Shown here piece after piece: positions 1 through 11,137 of a DNA stretch of 64,000 nt (the stretch's first letter is position 1; each line of letters begins with the position of its first letter). The DNA lies in contig NC_060108.1 in the NCBI RefSeq assembly GCF_021155765.1, forward strand, positions 26,747,025-26,811,024, written 5' to 3'. The notes beneath the pieces were generated by a model that was given only the letters and a program-made list of their open reading frames with translations, was not told the origin of the DNA and made no database searches. Origin of the DNA: Diprion similis (taxonomy: Eukaryota; Arthropoda; Insecta; Hymenoptera; Diprionidae). The position numbers and the translations under genes were made by a program.

Positions 1-2329
1 ATGAGTCATTCGAGGCATTTGTTAGATGCAAATAATGATGAGGTGGTACAAGATCATTCATTATCGGAGGAAACAGTGTCTGTGGAAAACGCTACTCTTG
101 ATGAACGCATCAAAAGTGCTTTAAGTGGAAAAATACTTTATAGAAATGATAGACCTGCGACTTTAGACAGTGGCCTGTTGAGATCAAATGATCATTCTCC
201 CAAACAACTCCTAGATCCAATAAGAGATGATCCAAGCTTGTCGAGTGACCCTCTTTCCTATGGCATCAATAACTACCTTGCATCAATTCTTGCACCTAAT
301 GATGATTTTTACACTAATATCAGCAATTCAATATATGACAAATCTGAAACTTGTATTTTTGATGAAAATAGAACTAGTTTATCATCGGCGATTCTAGGAA
401 CTGAACAAATACCAACTGACGTTAATTGGGAAAACGAAACTGTGGAGATGGAGGGACAAGCGTTTAAACCACCGATGGACTTGGCACAACATTTCAACAA
501 AGGAAAAGATGTTGAGAGTGAAAGTTTACCATGTATAAAAAATACAGTGTCCAAACCGAGGCTCCAAGTTAGTTTCACTGAAACAAAGGAGGCTGGAGAC
601 AATAATACGAAAAAACATGAGCTGACAACGAGACTAGAAAATGCAATGAGCAGATTACAACAGTGCGAACAGCATATTGATGCAAACTGGAATCTTGACT
701 ACTCTGTGCTTGATATTGAGGAGGGCATTAGCGACAAGGAATCCCAGCTCCCAGAACAAGTAGAAGAACACATTAAGGATATCATCAAATCTGCTGAAGA
801 GTATTTAGCCAAATTAGATGAACAGTTGAATGATCTCAGAAATGCAGACGATCAGGTAGGTGTTTTCCAGTTTCATTATTAGAATGAGATGAGGGTGAAG
901 AAACTATCACATCAAAGAAAATACTATTGTTCTTTCCATTGTAGATAATAAACAGCAGTGAACGAACATTAAAGAACATTGATGAAACGTATCAGCTTAT
1001 AATGGATAACTTGTGTAAGAAGATCAAGGAGAGACGAGATTTAGTCAAATTGGAAACAGAGGTGCTTAAATGCGAAGGTCTTACTCCCTTGAGAGCCTGC
1101 AAACAAGAAGTAGACGCTCAAATTCGCAGCACTCAACATCTCGTTGTGCTAACAGATACTATGCTCAAACATCCTGTTACCTTCAACAGAGACAGACTTG
1201 GAAAGATCATCACTGCCACGAGCCATATGGGGAGGTATGCAGCACAGTAATATTCAATCATGTCATTTATACAACTGCTACTTTCCTTTGCATCTAAATT
1301 TTAGGATACCAGCAGTTCCAATGCTAGAGGAGCTACCATATGTGACTTTCAGTCCACCCAGTGAGGAAGCAAAGAAAGAAATTATAGATCGGATATCGTG
1401 CTTGGGCTGTGTGCTGCGAATGGGTCCTGCGCAGTTTACAGAAGTACTTGAACGGCCAGCAGGTCTACGGATAAAGTGGCACGTTGGAGATCCCGAGTAT
1501 GCTTCGGAGGAGCAAACATTCATAGTGCAAAAAGCACTGGGAGAAATTACCGAGCCGACTTCACCTGCTTTTGAAACTGTCTACATTGGCTCTGACACAT
1601 CATGTTTCATCAGAGAAATACCCGTAGATCAACCGATAACTCTAAGGGTGGGAATTCAAATCCCTGACACTGCTTGGAGTATTCATCGAATCACCCGAAC
1701 ATCAATACCAGCCTACTGTAATTACCAATTCCAAAAAGTCACGAGTCGGTAAAAACAAGCATCGCAGTATCCAAATCTAATTCAATAATCTCGGTTTCAG
1801 CTTGGGACATGAACAATGCGGACTACCTTATTACGAACAGTGGCCGAATTGCAACCAAGATTACACAGAATCTTAGCACTCTGTTATCTCGGAGTGCGCA
1901 GTTCGGCACTGACCACATCATAGAGTTCAAAGTAAGTTAGTCAATATGGAAAAATGGATATTTTACGTTTGATAATGACCATTGTATATGCTATAGTTCT
2001 TAGAGACCGCATCAGGGAGCAATGACGAAGGGATTGGACTAGTACTAGAACCTGATGGTGTGAACGAAAGCTTGAAGAGGAGCAGAGCACTTTTGGTAAC
2101 ACCAAATGGTAACATATTCATAGACGGAGAAGAGAAGCTGATGCGATTACCTAAAATGCAATTGGGCACGAGGATAATATTCACAAGCGAGAAAAAGGAC
2201 GAGGATACACTCAGGATGACCATAGAATGCGCCAATAAAGCAGTTACTTACGATTGGACTGTGCAGACACCACTGCACTTTGCAGCCAGATTTTTAGAAC
2301 ATAACAAATGGAACTTTATGATCAAGTAA
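1..2329 (+). CDS. CRLF3: Cytokine receptor-like factor 3 (CRLF3)
   Basis: Exons 1-855, 945-1234, 1305-1717, 1801-1931 and 1997-2329 join in phase to 673 residues. Residues from about 250 form the TRIM-like coiled coil of CRLF3. This is followed by the fibronectin-III region (PGGI/V-type motif seen as RPAGLRIKW, then VYIGSDT) and a C-terminal SPRY-like part (LVTPNGNIFIDG, then VTYDW). Vertebrate and insect CRLF3 are usually about 440 residues, so the first 230 or so residues (Ser/Asp/Asn-rich, no recognised domain) are an extension. CRLF3 is an orphan-type receptor; in locust and beetle its orthologue is reported to mediate neuroprotection by erythropoietin. The intron after 1717 uses the donor GTAATT, the only choice that keeps the frame. 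The frame is open at base 1, so the true start may lie upstream. The identity is firm; the N-terminus is uncertain. Confidence 0.9.
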
Positions 2330-2355
2330 AAGTAGATAAATTGTACAATAATGCT

Positions 2356-2361
2356 TTTATT
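2356..2361 (-). terminator. Possible poly(A) signal of BUD31
   Basis: TTTATT on the plus strand reads AATAAA on the minus strand, 175 bases after the BUD31 stop. If it is used, the BUD31 and CRLF3 3' UTRs overlap in antisense. Confidence 0.4.
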
Positions 2362-2475
2362 TACACAAAAAAGGGAAGAAGAAAATACTGGAAGAGATGA
2401 AAAAAGAATGAAAAAAAAAAAACAGACACGGACAAGTATTCGCTTACACCCTGTTTAACAAGATATGAATTTTTA

Positions 2476-2481
2476 AATAAA
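2476..2481 (+). terminator. Poly(A) signal of CRLF3
   Basis: AATAAA lies 147 bases after the CRLF3 stop codon. It reaches to within 60 bases of the BUD31 stop on the other strand. Confidence 0.5.
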
Positions 2482-2535
2482 ATCAGTGCCTTACATTATC
2501 ATTATTATCATCGTAATAATTTTACATTCATTCCA

Positions 2536-3192
2536 TCAGCCGGAGCAACCTCTGCATCCACAATGGATGCACTCGACTATTCTTCCTTCCTCGAGCTTTC
2601 CCTTCGGAACCCTGCAGATGCAGTTTGTACCAAAATTTGTATCTCTGGTTTGGATACACCGCAGGCAGCACAGATTTTCATAACCAACCTTCTTCCACTT
2701 GGCTATGAGATTCTTGTCAGCTATATTCTCGTTGAGACAGTAGTCATAGAGTTCTGAAATTAAATTCAAGTGCAAATGAGTGAGAAAATTTCCAAATAGT
2801 TTTTGATTAATATTTATTCAATCTATACTCCTCTCTCTGGGAAGAAAGATAATTCACCACCAAAATTTTTCCAAACATTTAATCCTGCCCACTACTAACC
2901 TCTGCTGATGGCTTTGCGACGATAAAATAAATCGTAAATGTAACGAGATTTCTGATGATGAATTTTAAATATTGGCCACAATGATTCTTGTTTTCTCTTT
3001 CCTTCGTGTGGCTCGGTTTCAGCTGCAAAAGATGAAGCAAGGAATTTGTGAAATTGAGCTGATTTTTGGTTATGTCGATATCGTACGGACTAATTAACCT
3101 TCTCGCATTTTTTGTTCCAATTCCTCCAACGTTGGCTCGATTAGTTCCCAGCCATCCGGAGGTGGCTTCTTGCTTCGTCGAACTTTCGGCAT
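2536..3192 (-). CDS. BUD31: BUD31 / G10 splicing factor
   Basis: Minus-strand exons 3192-3099, 3022-2900 and 2753-2536 join in phase to 144 residues, the normal length for this very conserved family. The product starts [16 protein letters not shown] and contains [14 protein letters not shown] and [17 protein letters not shown]. It ends in the Cys-rich zinc-binding tail ([16 protein letters not shown], then CGCRGCSG). BUD31 is a core component of the activated spliceosome (Prp19-related/Bact complex), binding zinc and contacting the U2/U6 catalytic RNA region. Only its C-terminal exon forms a recognisable long ORF, because the first two exons are short. The start codon lies 448 bases from that of PDAP1 on the other strand, with a shared upstream region. 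No missing residues were noted. Confidence 0.97.
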
Positions 3193-3640
3193 ACTTGAGT
3201 TGAGGCGAGATAAAGTAAAATCAATCTATTCAATCAAACACGACTTCGAACAGCTTTGTTTGACGTTTACGCGAATTTGTTCCTGGTCAGTGGTCATTGG
3301 CCAATCGAAGAATTAGACAATGGCATCTGGCGATAACACATATAGGATATTCGTGCAATAAAATTTCACCAGGTGGCGCATGCTGTAGATTTTTTTGTTT
3401 CAGTCGCATAAGCTTAGAGGTTTCAATCGTGTATGCTCGTCAATTTGTCCTTGAACCGGGCTGCTCGTAGTAGTTGCCTGGTAGTTGCCTGCTACAGCCA
3501 GTACGGAGCTGACAAGAAGCTGAGCGGTTAGGAGTGTCGAGTGAAAATAAAGGGTCAGCGAGTAAAGATAAATACGTAGTTGAGGATTTTTTTTTATACA
3601 ATATTCGTCGAAGGTTATCCTATATTTAATTCGCCGAAAA
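3193..3640. promoter_or_regulatory. Divergent promoter region BUD31 / PDAP1
   Basis: This 448-bp interval separates two start codons pointing away from each other. Both 5' UTRs and promoters must lie here unless untranslated exons are hidden further off. No clear TATA box was seen. An 8-bp direct repeat (tagttgcctg twice near 3470-3490) is the only local structure noticed. Confidence 0.6.
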
Positions 3641-4937
3641 ATGCCACGAGGTGAGTTGACGGGAGGTGAAAATCCCGATTTTCGTAATTAGCATGAAATA
3701 AGAGTGTACAAGTACGCAATGTAATATAGGAGCACGTTCTTGTACTGAAGAAATCCTTCTGGATTTCCGCGGACCAAATAACCAATAGATTCGCATATTT
3801 TTTAGGAAAGTTCGTTAATCACAAGGGCAGAAATCGCCGCTTCACGAATCCTGAAGAGTTAGAGGAGCAGCGAAGGCAGGAAGAAAAACAACGACAGTGG
3901 AGGGTTAGCATTTTGAGGTTAACTTTTGTGAGCAATAATATGCGTCCCGGAATTCGCCTGTAATAAACTTGTAACCCATCTGAATACAGCAAACCAGAGG
4001 AGACGCAAGTTCTAGCGAGGAGGAGGAGCAGGAACAATCCAAAGCAGCTGGTGGTGACAAGCTGAAGAAAGTCGATGAGTCTGAATCAGAAAGCGACAGT
4101 GAGTCAGAGTCAGACTCGGACCCAGATGTAATGCGAATTCCTTTAAAGTCATACTTTTCTCTGATTTTCACAAAAGTTTACATTACGTTAGAGATTTCTA
4201 TCACTATTGTCAGTAGTTTAAATTATCGAAGTTATTATTGCCTACAACCATGTCACAGTTTGTTCAAGAAGCATTTTATTCAGTCACGTGATACTGTCTA
4301 ATTAAGAAATGTATTGCATCATGTTACCGACAACGACATGAATCACATTTCTGTTCGATTATTATTTTTGCTCACCTTTCTGCAATTCAAAGAACCTAAT
4401 GGTATTACAAAAACAATTCTATGTTACTGATATTGAAGGAGCTCCTTGAATCATATTACTTACATACATTATTTACAGGGGAAAGCAAAAGGGGTAGAAA
4501 ATCTAATTCAAGTAGAAAATCCGAATAGGGTGCAAAAAAAAGTGAAGAAATTATCCCAGCTGAATGAGACGCTAGCAAAATCATCCAAGCCCGAACTCTC
4601 ACGAAGAGAAAGGTACTTATTGATCTGATAAATAACTACTCTGAAGAAAATGTGATTTGCAATGTGTTCTTCTTCTGATAGTTGTATTAATCTTGTAACA
4701 CTATTCGTTTTGCGTCTTAGGGAAGAACTGGAGAAACAAAGAGCAAAGGCACACTACCAGAAACTCCATGCTGAGGGTAAAACGGATGAAGCACGTGCGG
4801 ATCTGGCTCGACTAGCAATAATTAAGCAGCAGCGAGCAGAGGCTGCTAAACAGCGGGAGGATGAAAAGAAACAAAAAGAATTGGCGCAACAAAAGAAGAC
4901 GGAATTAACGCAGAAGGCTTTGGGAAAACGTTCCTAG
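3641..4937 (+). CDS. PDAP1: PDAP1 / HASPP28 (28-kDa heat- and acid-stable phosphoprotein)
   Basis: Exons 3641-3650, 3806-3903, 3990-4127, 4479-4612 and 4721-4937 join in phase to 198 residues. The first exon carries only ten coding bases (MPR plus one base). Recognised family blocks are an N-terminal basic stretch (GKFVNHKGR), an acidic Ser/Glu-rich middle with many possible CK2 sites (about residues 45-82), the block [23 protein letters not shown], and [18 protein letters not shown] near the C-terminus. Human PDAP1 is 181 residues with the same order. PDAP1 was described as a PDGF-associated phosphoprotein; its molecular role remains poorly defined. A poly(A) signal follows directly. Confidence 0.95.
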
Positions 4938-4958
4938 TGCAATTAATAATCGTTTTAT

Positions 4959-4964
4959 AATAAA
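4959..4964 (+). terminator. Poly(A) signal of PDAP1
   Basis: AATAAA lies 22 bases after the PDAP1 stop, implying a very short 3' UTR. Confidence 0.6.
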
Positions 4965-6500
4965 AAGAATTATGACGAATATTACTATTACTATATTATA
5001 ATCATAATACTAAAAGACTCACTCTTCTCTTTACTCACGTTATTACGTCGCAATTTATTGAAGCAACCAAACAAAAATCACTAAGCGGTCTATTACGTTT
5101 GTTTCATGGATTTGTATTTATTTGTATGAATACAGTTTACTAAACTAACATCAAAGATAGCTCCGATTTTCATTACACCTTGAATTCACTAAAACTTTAT
5201 TTTTCGAAAAATAGTGCCTGGCAGAAGGCAACTGAATTAACATTTCAAACTGCCAATGAATGCAAAGATAATGCAATCAAGAGACTCTAGCCATGTGTGT
5301 AATTCAGAAAAATAAAAGTAGTGTTCTGTAGTGCCGGTGCAACCAGCAGCATACCACCTACACACAGACGCATTGTCGGTAACATTCTTTGGTTTCAAAC
5401 CCACAAGCATTGACGGAAGATATGGTAAATCCGGTTGCCTCAATCACGTGCACAGAACGTTCCGCGTTTCGGAAAACTCACGATACATATATATCATGCA
5501 GCTTAAATTTAAATTTAAACCAATCATCGCGGGCGATGACAAACCAGTAAATATTGAATCACGTTACAAATAGTGACCGAAACTCGCGCGGCGTTAGTAT
5601 CTTTCGAGCAGTACAAGTGGAACCACGCACTGTTCGAGCTGTATCGTTCACCCTAATCTCTGTTTTCTTACCAAACTTAGATTACTCAATTCATACTCGA
5701 ATTGCACACTTGTGGCTCCGTGAGAAAAGGGGTTTTTGAAATTAGTACAGCATGCAAGTATTGGAATTGAGTTTCATCTTGTGTTTTGAATTTTTATGAT
5801 CACGTGACGTGATGGCACGAGATCTATGTCTAAAGTAAAAAAGTGTAGTGCGAATAATTTTAACATAATTGTTTTACTTTTCCATTACTCAGAGACCCTT
5901 CTGAATTGCATGTGTTCAAATTGCAAGTTTTTTCTTCTGGGATTCCTCCATCACTTTGCGTAGCCATGACAAGTGTCACAGAAATCTACTATTTATTAGT
6001 AGCATGGATAGGCTCGTTTACCTACTATCAAAAGGGAACTAAATTACCAAGCAATAATCTTTTTTGGGACTGATTTTACCATCGATTTTATATTTATGCA
6101 AATTTTGGGACCAGCACCTATTGCTGGAACTTTGATATTGACTTATTTTCAATTATTTATTCTCTACGTTGATACGTGCGTGAAAGAATGAAGAGAAGTT
6201 GTCTACATTTATCGGGCATTATAAATGTGGTATAGCGGATACCGAGTCGTCGATAATAGTGTTTTTTTTTTGCGGGTTGTGATCGGCTACCAAAGTCTTA
6301 AAACATCACTGACTAAGACCGCCGAAATTCAATCTCCGGAGTAGTGAGTTTAAACAATTTAGGAAACCGCTTGATAGAGGAGGTTCGAAACTAGATGCAA
6401 AATACGTATTTAAGTGGTGAGATTTTGAACGAAACCGATAAACTTACAACATATTCTGAAAGCTGTACATCGTCTGTCATCGAAGTTACCGGAGAACCGC
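4965..6500. other. Intergenic, PDAP1 to CCDC34-like gene
   Basis: No coding region was recognised. The stretch is AT-rich, with a short self-complementary AAATTT run near 5500-5520 and only short unsupported ORFs. Its right end must hold the promoter and first untranslated exon of the next gene. Confidence 0.6.
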
Positions 6501-6557
6501 CATTGTTTGAATAAAAAGCTCAACATCCTAGTACCTATTATGGATAAACATTCGTCT

Positions 6558-6667
6558 GTAAGTAGCGCACTAAACTCTGCTTCACCCAACACGAAAAGTC
6601 GAAGGGTTAAAAGTTGGCGCTTATTTTAAAGAACTTTCTCTAAAAATTCCACCAATCGGGATTCCAG
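6558..6667 (+). other. Probable 5'-UTR intron of CCDC34-like gene
   Basis: A strong donor (GTAAGT at 6558) and acceptor (TTCCAG ending 6667) bracket about 110 bp just before the start codon at 6699. An upstream ATG near 6539 would read six codons, cross this junction and stop before 6699, so it would act only as a short uORF. Confidence 0.5.
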
Positions 6668-6698
6668 GTCCTCGACCAGGGTTAAATGTTGCACAGTG

Positions 6699-8328
6699 AT
6701 GGCCGATGACAGTGACATTGACAGCTGGTATTTAAGAAAAGATGAAATCGTTCAGACGTCCCATAAAAACCTGCGTTCGAAATTCAACGACCCTGGTCAC
6801 AACGGGATTAGACTATCAAACGGTTACTCCACAGCCTCCCACCGGTCTCGAGCCGGGGAACAAAAATCGTCCGGATCTAGCACTGAAGTTCGTTTCATAA
6901 ACCCAGCGATATACGCGGAGTCTCTCACACCCTCGAACGGCTTCACCGAAAGCGTCGAGACGCCCTGCAGCACAAGCACCGACGAGGAGGCAACCGTCGT
7001 CGTCGAGGTCCGTTGCGGCGACTCGAACGGTCTCGCAGACGGGTTCTCCACCCTATCCGTCAACGAAAACTCCCCCAGCATCGGCGACGGGGATGCCCCT
7101 AGTGATCAGGTTGATCTGGGTGCAGCGGACACGTACCGGTGCGGTTCTGAGTCAGACACATCGCGGACCTCCACGCTTACCCTGACGAACAATTCAAAGT
7201 CCGTTACTCGGCTCGTGAGGCGCTGCGTAATCGATGGGTCCTCAAAAATTTACGACGAAGGAGATACGGCTGTGGATCAGGAGGACGTTCACAGGTGCGT
7301 CATGCTTCGTTGTTCTTTTAATATTTCTAGTTCGAGCGCTGAGAATAAGTGGACATGACTTGTTTTTCAGGTTCTCGACGAATTGTCGCAGAGTAGTGCA
7401 GTTCTCTTCTTCGTCGCTTTCGAGTTCTGCTTTCTCCGACTCCAGGACCAGCGGCCTTGATCTTGCTCGGAGAATCGCCCATCAGGAATGGGTCCAGAAG
7501 AAGCAGCGGGCTGCGCTCCAGAAGAGCGAAGCTGAGCGCAAGGCCGAACTCAGACGTCGGCAGAAAGAAGAACGGGCCGAGAGGGAACGACTTGAGCGCG
7601 AGCGGAACGAACGGGACAATTTTTTAAAATGGCAGGAACGGAAGAAGAAGGAAGAAGCGGATAGGAAACAGGCTGTCGAACAGGAACTCGAACTTCAAAG
7701 GCGGCTGAAGGCGGTCGAAGATCGAGCCGCCATCGCGAAGATAATACATCTTCAGCAGTGGGCGAGAAAAAAGGAAGTTGCGCAGAAAGGTTTCGTTTCA
7801 CTTTCTTTTAGTCAATTTTAGTGGATACTATTGTTGAGAATGCATGATTTCGTCGCGAGGAGGAGATGCTCATCAGCGTGTCGATACCAAATGGTACATT
7901 TCCTGCTGTTTGTGTAGCACAACAGAAGGAACAAGAGCTTAAACAAAAGGCCATTGAAGAAGATCGGAAAAAGAGACTGGCGGAAAGCTCTCAGGCTTTT
8001 GAAAAGTGGCGAGAAAGCGCAAAGAGCAGACCCAGACCTGCTACTCAAGGACTCCTACGTTAGTACAATTATAAGCTGATTAAATATTCAGATAAAGGTT
8101 GACCCCCTCGGCTTTAGTAATTTTTCATTCCTCTTTTGAATTTTATTCGTTGCCAACTGCGTAGCCCACCAGCGTGCTAAGCCATCGTACGTGAATCCGA
8201 AGCCCTGGCAGCAAATCGTCGACGTTGAAGAATCGGAATCACAGGAAGATTTGTTGCGTAAGAAATCCGCAGTGCAGGGCAAACAAAAGGGTAATATTGT
8301 TAGAAGAAGCATCGCATCGCATCACTGA
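6699..8328 (+). CDS. CCDC34-like coiled-coil protein
   Basis: Exons 6699-7294, 7371-7789, 7918-8058 and 8165-8328 join in phase to 439 residues. Residues 1-200 are Ser/Thr/Asp-rich and probably disordered. Residues from about 230 to 380 are a long charged coiled coil, with the repeated element EWVQKKQ / FLKWQERKKKEE / LQQWARKKE (Trp followed by basic and acidic residues) that marks the CCDC34 family. The tail carries SYVNPKPWQ, a short conserved C-terminal motif of that family as I recall it. CCDC34 is linked in mammals to sperm flagella and ciliary transport; whether that holds here is inference. Other coiled-coil families with Trp-Lys-Lys repeats are the alternative. The start was taken as the first ATG of the exon, just after an acceptor. 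Confidence 0.62.
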
Positions 8329-9569
8329 CAACGACAAAATGGCGCAAAAGAAGAGCGTCCACTGAAAGAGGAGCCCACCCACGTATTTTTCAAATCTCAA
8401 TCAGAGACGGTATTACCGATCACTATTCGATCGATCACAATTATCGTCAGCATCAACGTGGATCACGATAATTATTATATCGCTTCGACGGTTTTTAATC
8501 TCTCCTAGCTGCAGGTCATTCCTGCATTCCAGGATCATTTGCGACGTGTATATTATTATTAAATTCATAAGATACAGTGCAATAATGTTATGAAAAGAGA
8601 AACGAAGTATTTTTTAATTCGGGTTACTCGCTTCTCGGCATACCTAATTTTCACGGAACCCGTTTGAGTTAACTTCAACAAATAGTGAAAATTTAGATCC
8701 ACTCGCATTGTCATTGTTTTTTACGAATTTCGTTTTTCTCATTGATCTTTGATTCGTGTCAAATGAATCTATCGAGAACTGATAATTGCAATGTGATTGA
8801 ATCTGTATTTCACCAATTTCTCGAGTCTAGCTTATAACGCTTCCTCTGCACGTCTTATTTTGAAACAACTCCTTGCATAATTTGGTGTGCATAATTTACC
8901 TAGTGATTGCTAGCTACATTTTTTTTATAGATAATGTTTAATGACAGCTAATTATTTTCTTTGTCGAGGTTTAAGAAACTGCGTTACAGACGACTCATGA
9001 AAGTATTTTATAATTGTACTTACTGGCCCTTGCCCCTTTTCGTATTATACCTTATTACATACGGACTAGCTATCGTCTCGTGGCGCTATTTTCTACAAAA
9101 CACAAATCGAACGTGGAGCTCCCCACAGCCGTTTGTCCACTTGATGCCATGCGATTCACTAAACAACAATAAAATTAAAAATCTACATACATCAACCGCT
9201 TGTTCGAGTTTTTTGGCGTGTCAGAATCATTGAACCGATGTCTGTAAAGCGCATTTACATTCACAGAATCCTATATCAGCTTTATTTGTTTGTTCATAAT
9301 CAAAACGTTAACTTTGACATACATTCAATCCTGCTTACCCATGCTTAAAACTTTCGCATCACGCTACAGTGTCGAATCAGTAATTTTAAACGGTTTCGAT
9401 TTAGGTATTCAATATATTGCGTATTCGTCATAATTTTCTCACTCGTGTTAAATGTTTAGTTAATTGTTATCTCTCTATATATTATCACATAGTAATACGA
9501 CATGCTATATTCAAATCGTTCGATGTATACAATAACTAAACGCCGGGAGTTGTAACAACCAAGCAATTC
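8329..9569. other. Convergent 3' region
   Basis: This region holds the 3' ends of the CCDC34-like gene (+) and the ankyrin locus (-). A 90-codon ORF at 8961-9233 has a hydrophobic middle but no splice signals, promoter or family resemblance and is not called. No repeat was seen. Confidence 0.5.
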
Positions 9570-11137
9570 TCAATTGTTCAACAGTTCCTCCTCTTCCTCT
9601 TGAAGTCTTTGAATCTCAGATTTGTTCATAAAGTAGTACGACGGTTGGCGTGCTTTCTGAAAACAACAAATAAAAATCGCTCTCAGTTCTAATTCGCAGT
9701 TTACGCATCGATAGATCTCAGCAATCACGTCTTACCAAATCTTTAAGAACTCGTTTTGCCCCATACTTGATCAAAACGTTACTCAAGTCTTCTACAGCTT
9801 CGACGCCCATCGCGTAATGCAGGGCAGTTCGCTCTAGCTGTAATGAATTTACATTATTCAAGTACAGTATCATGTAGTTACATTTACATTCGAATGACAG
9901 TCTATGTACTCAAGCCTGCATCGTAATTCGCACTTACGTTATCTCCGATCTTCAAAGTCTCCGGATAATTCTGAGCAATAAACTTGACCATTTCAACATG
10001 CTGTCCCAGGGTTGCGATGTGAAGGGCGCAACGACCCATCGAATTCTTTCCCACAGCCAGCAGGCGGCCTCCTCCATTACCGTCACTCAGGAGTTCTTTA
10101 ACAGCGTTAGTATCGCCTCGTCGCACTGCCTGATGAACTTCTTCACGTCGAGACTGCAAGTAGTGAAATTCATAGAAGACTATGAATGGTCGCAAATTGT
10201 TGTTCGAAGATACGGGTACTACACATTTCTTTTTCCATGATACTTGCCACAAAGTTTGGTATAGATTGGAGGAACTGAACGGTGGCCTCGTGTCCTCGCT
10301 GAGTAGCAACGTCGATGATCTGCACACCGTCATCCTTGACGTCCAGGATGTGGTCGTATCCCTCGAGCAGAAGCTCTACGAGTCTTTCGGTTTCACCTGA
10401 GAGCGAAAAAGTCATCAGGTATACCTAGGTAATTAGGTATATCAAACAATTACAAGCTTATTCCTGATAACCTCGATCATCGTACCTCTGGCTGCCAAGT
10501 AGACAACCCAGCGATCAATTTCCGCAATATTCTCCGGGATGCCGGCCTGGTGTGCGACGTCTCTTGCTGTTCTGTAGAGTTCATCCCTGAAACCAACGTT
10601 CACATCCGACTCCTGTAGAAACTGGAACAATCCGTTTGCAGCGTGGGAACGAACGGCGGCAAAGTGGAGGAGGCTCTGGCCATGCTCGTCCTGCCATAAA
10701 TCAACGGGACATGAGTGTTGGTGTGAAAACTTTCAGACTATGAAAAATGGAACAGACATTTGCATAGAATTAATACCCGGTTGTAATTATTGTTCAGGGT
10801 GGAATCTGCCGCATCCGAATCCGGACTCTGGGGATAACCTGCGTCATCATCGGCTGGATGTTCATGGGTTTCCTGTTCGCGCTCCGATATTATCAACACG
10901 TTCGATTCCTACGGTAGTAAGCAGAGAGTCGATTTGTGATCGCAACGTGAGAAGAAGATTATGAGACATCGTGGAGTGAGATGTTCATCGAGTGTCTGGT
11001 GAGTTTTACCTGAGTTTTCACTCTTGGCTTGTTCTTGCTGGCGAAGTTGTACAAGTATGTTGCCAGATAAGTAATGGGATCCTTAGGGCGTGTGTTTGCT
11101 ACTTCGGTTAGTCCTTTTATCAGAGGATCACCCAGGG
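9570..11137 (-). CDS. Dpy-30 motif plus fourth ankyrin module (3' part of ankyrin locus)
   Basis: Minus-strand exons 11137-11010, 10908-10777, 10690-10486, 10396-10251, 10153-9938, 9837-9736 and 9656-9570 join in phase and end at a stop. The first exon encodes LGDPLIKGLTEVA, RPKDPITYLATYL, a clear Dpy-30 dimerisation/docking motif. Next come an acidic linker and ankyrin repeats (HGQSLLHFAA, CALHIATLGQHVEMVKF, TALHYAMG), ending in SYYFMNKSE and a Glu-rich tail. The first exon needs one base from an upstream exon. The exon ending at 15748 supplies exactly that base and also the missing start of the Dpy-30 motif (EMLTDK). I therefore read this as the 3' half of one long transcript of about 1168 residues, from 22158 to 9570, that skips the kinase-like exon. 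The donor at 10250 (GTGGCA) is weak but is the only in-phase choice found. Confidence 0.7.

Noticed and set aside
1741-1752. Donor at 1749 in CRLF3 exon 3
   Set aside because: It would put exon 4 out of frame and hit a stop; the donor at 1718 restores both phase and similarity to CRLF3.
8961-9233. 90-codon ORF with a hydrophobic segment
   Set aside because: No promoter, splice signals or family resemblance; it lies in the 3' region of two converging genes.
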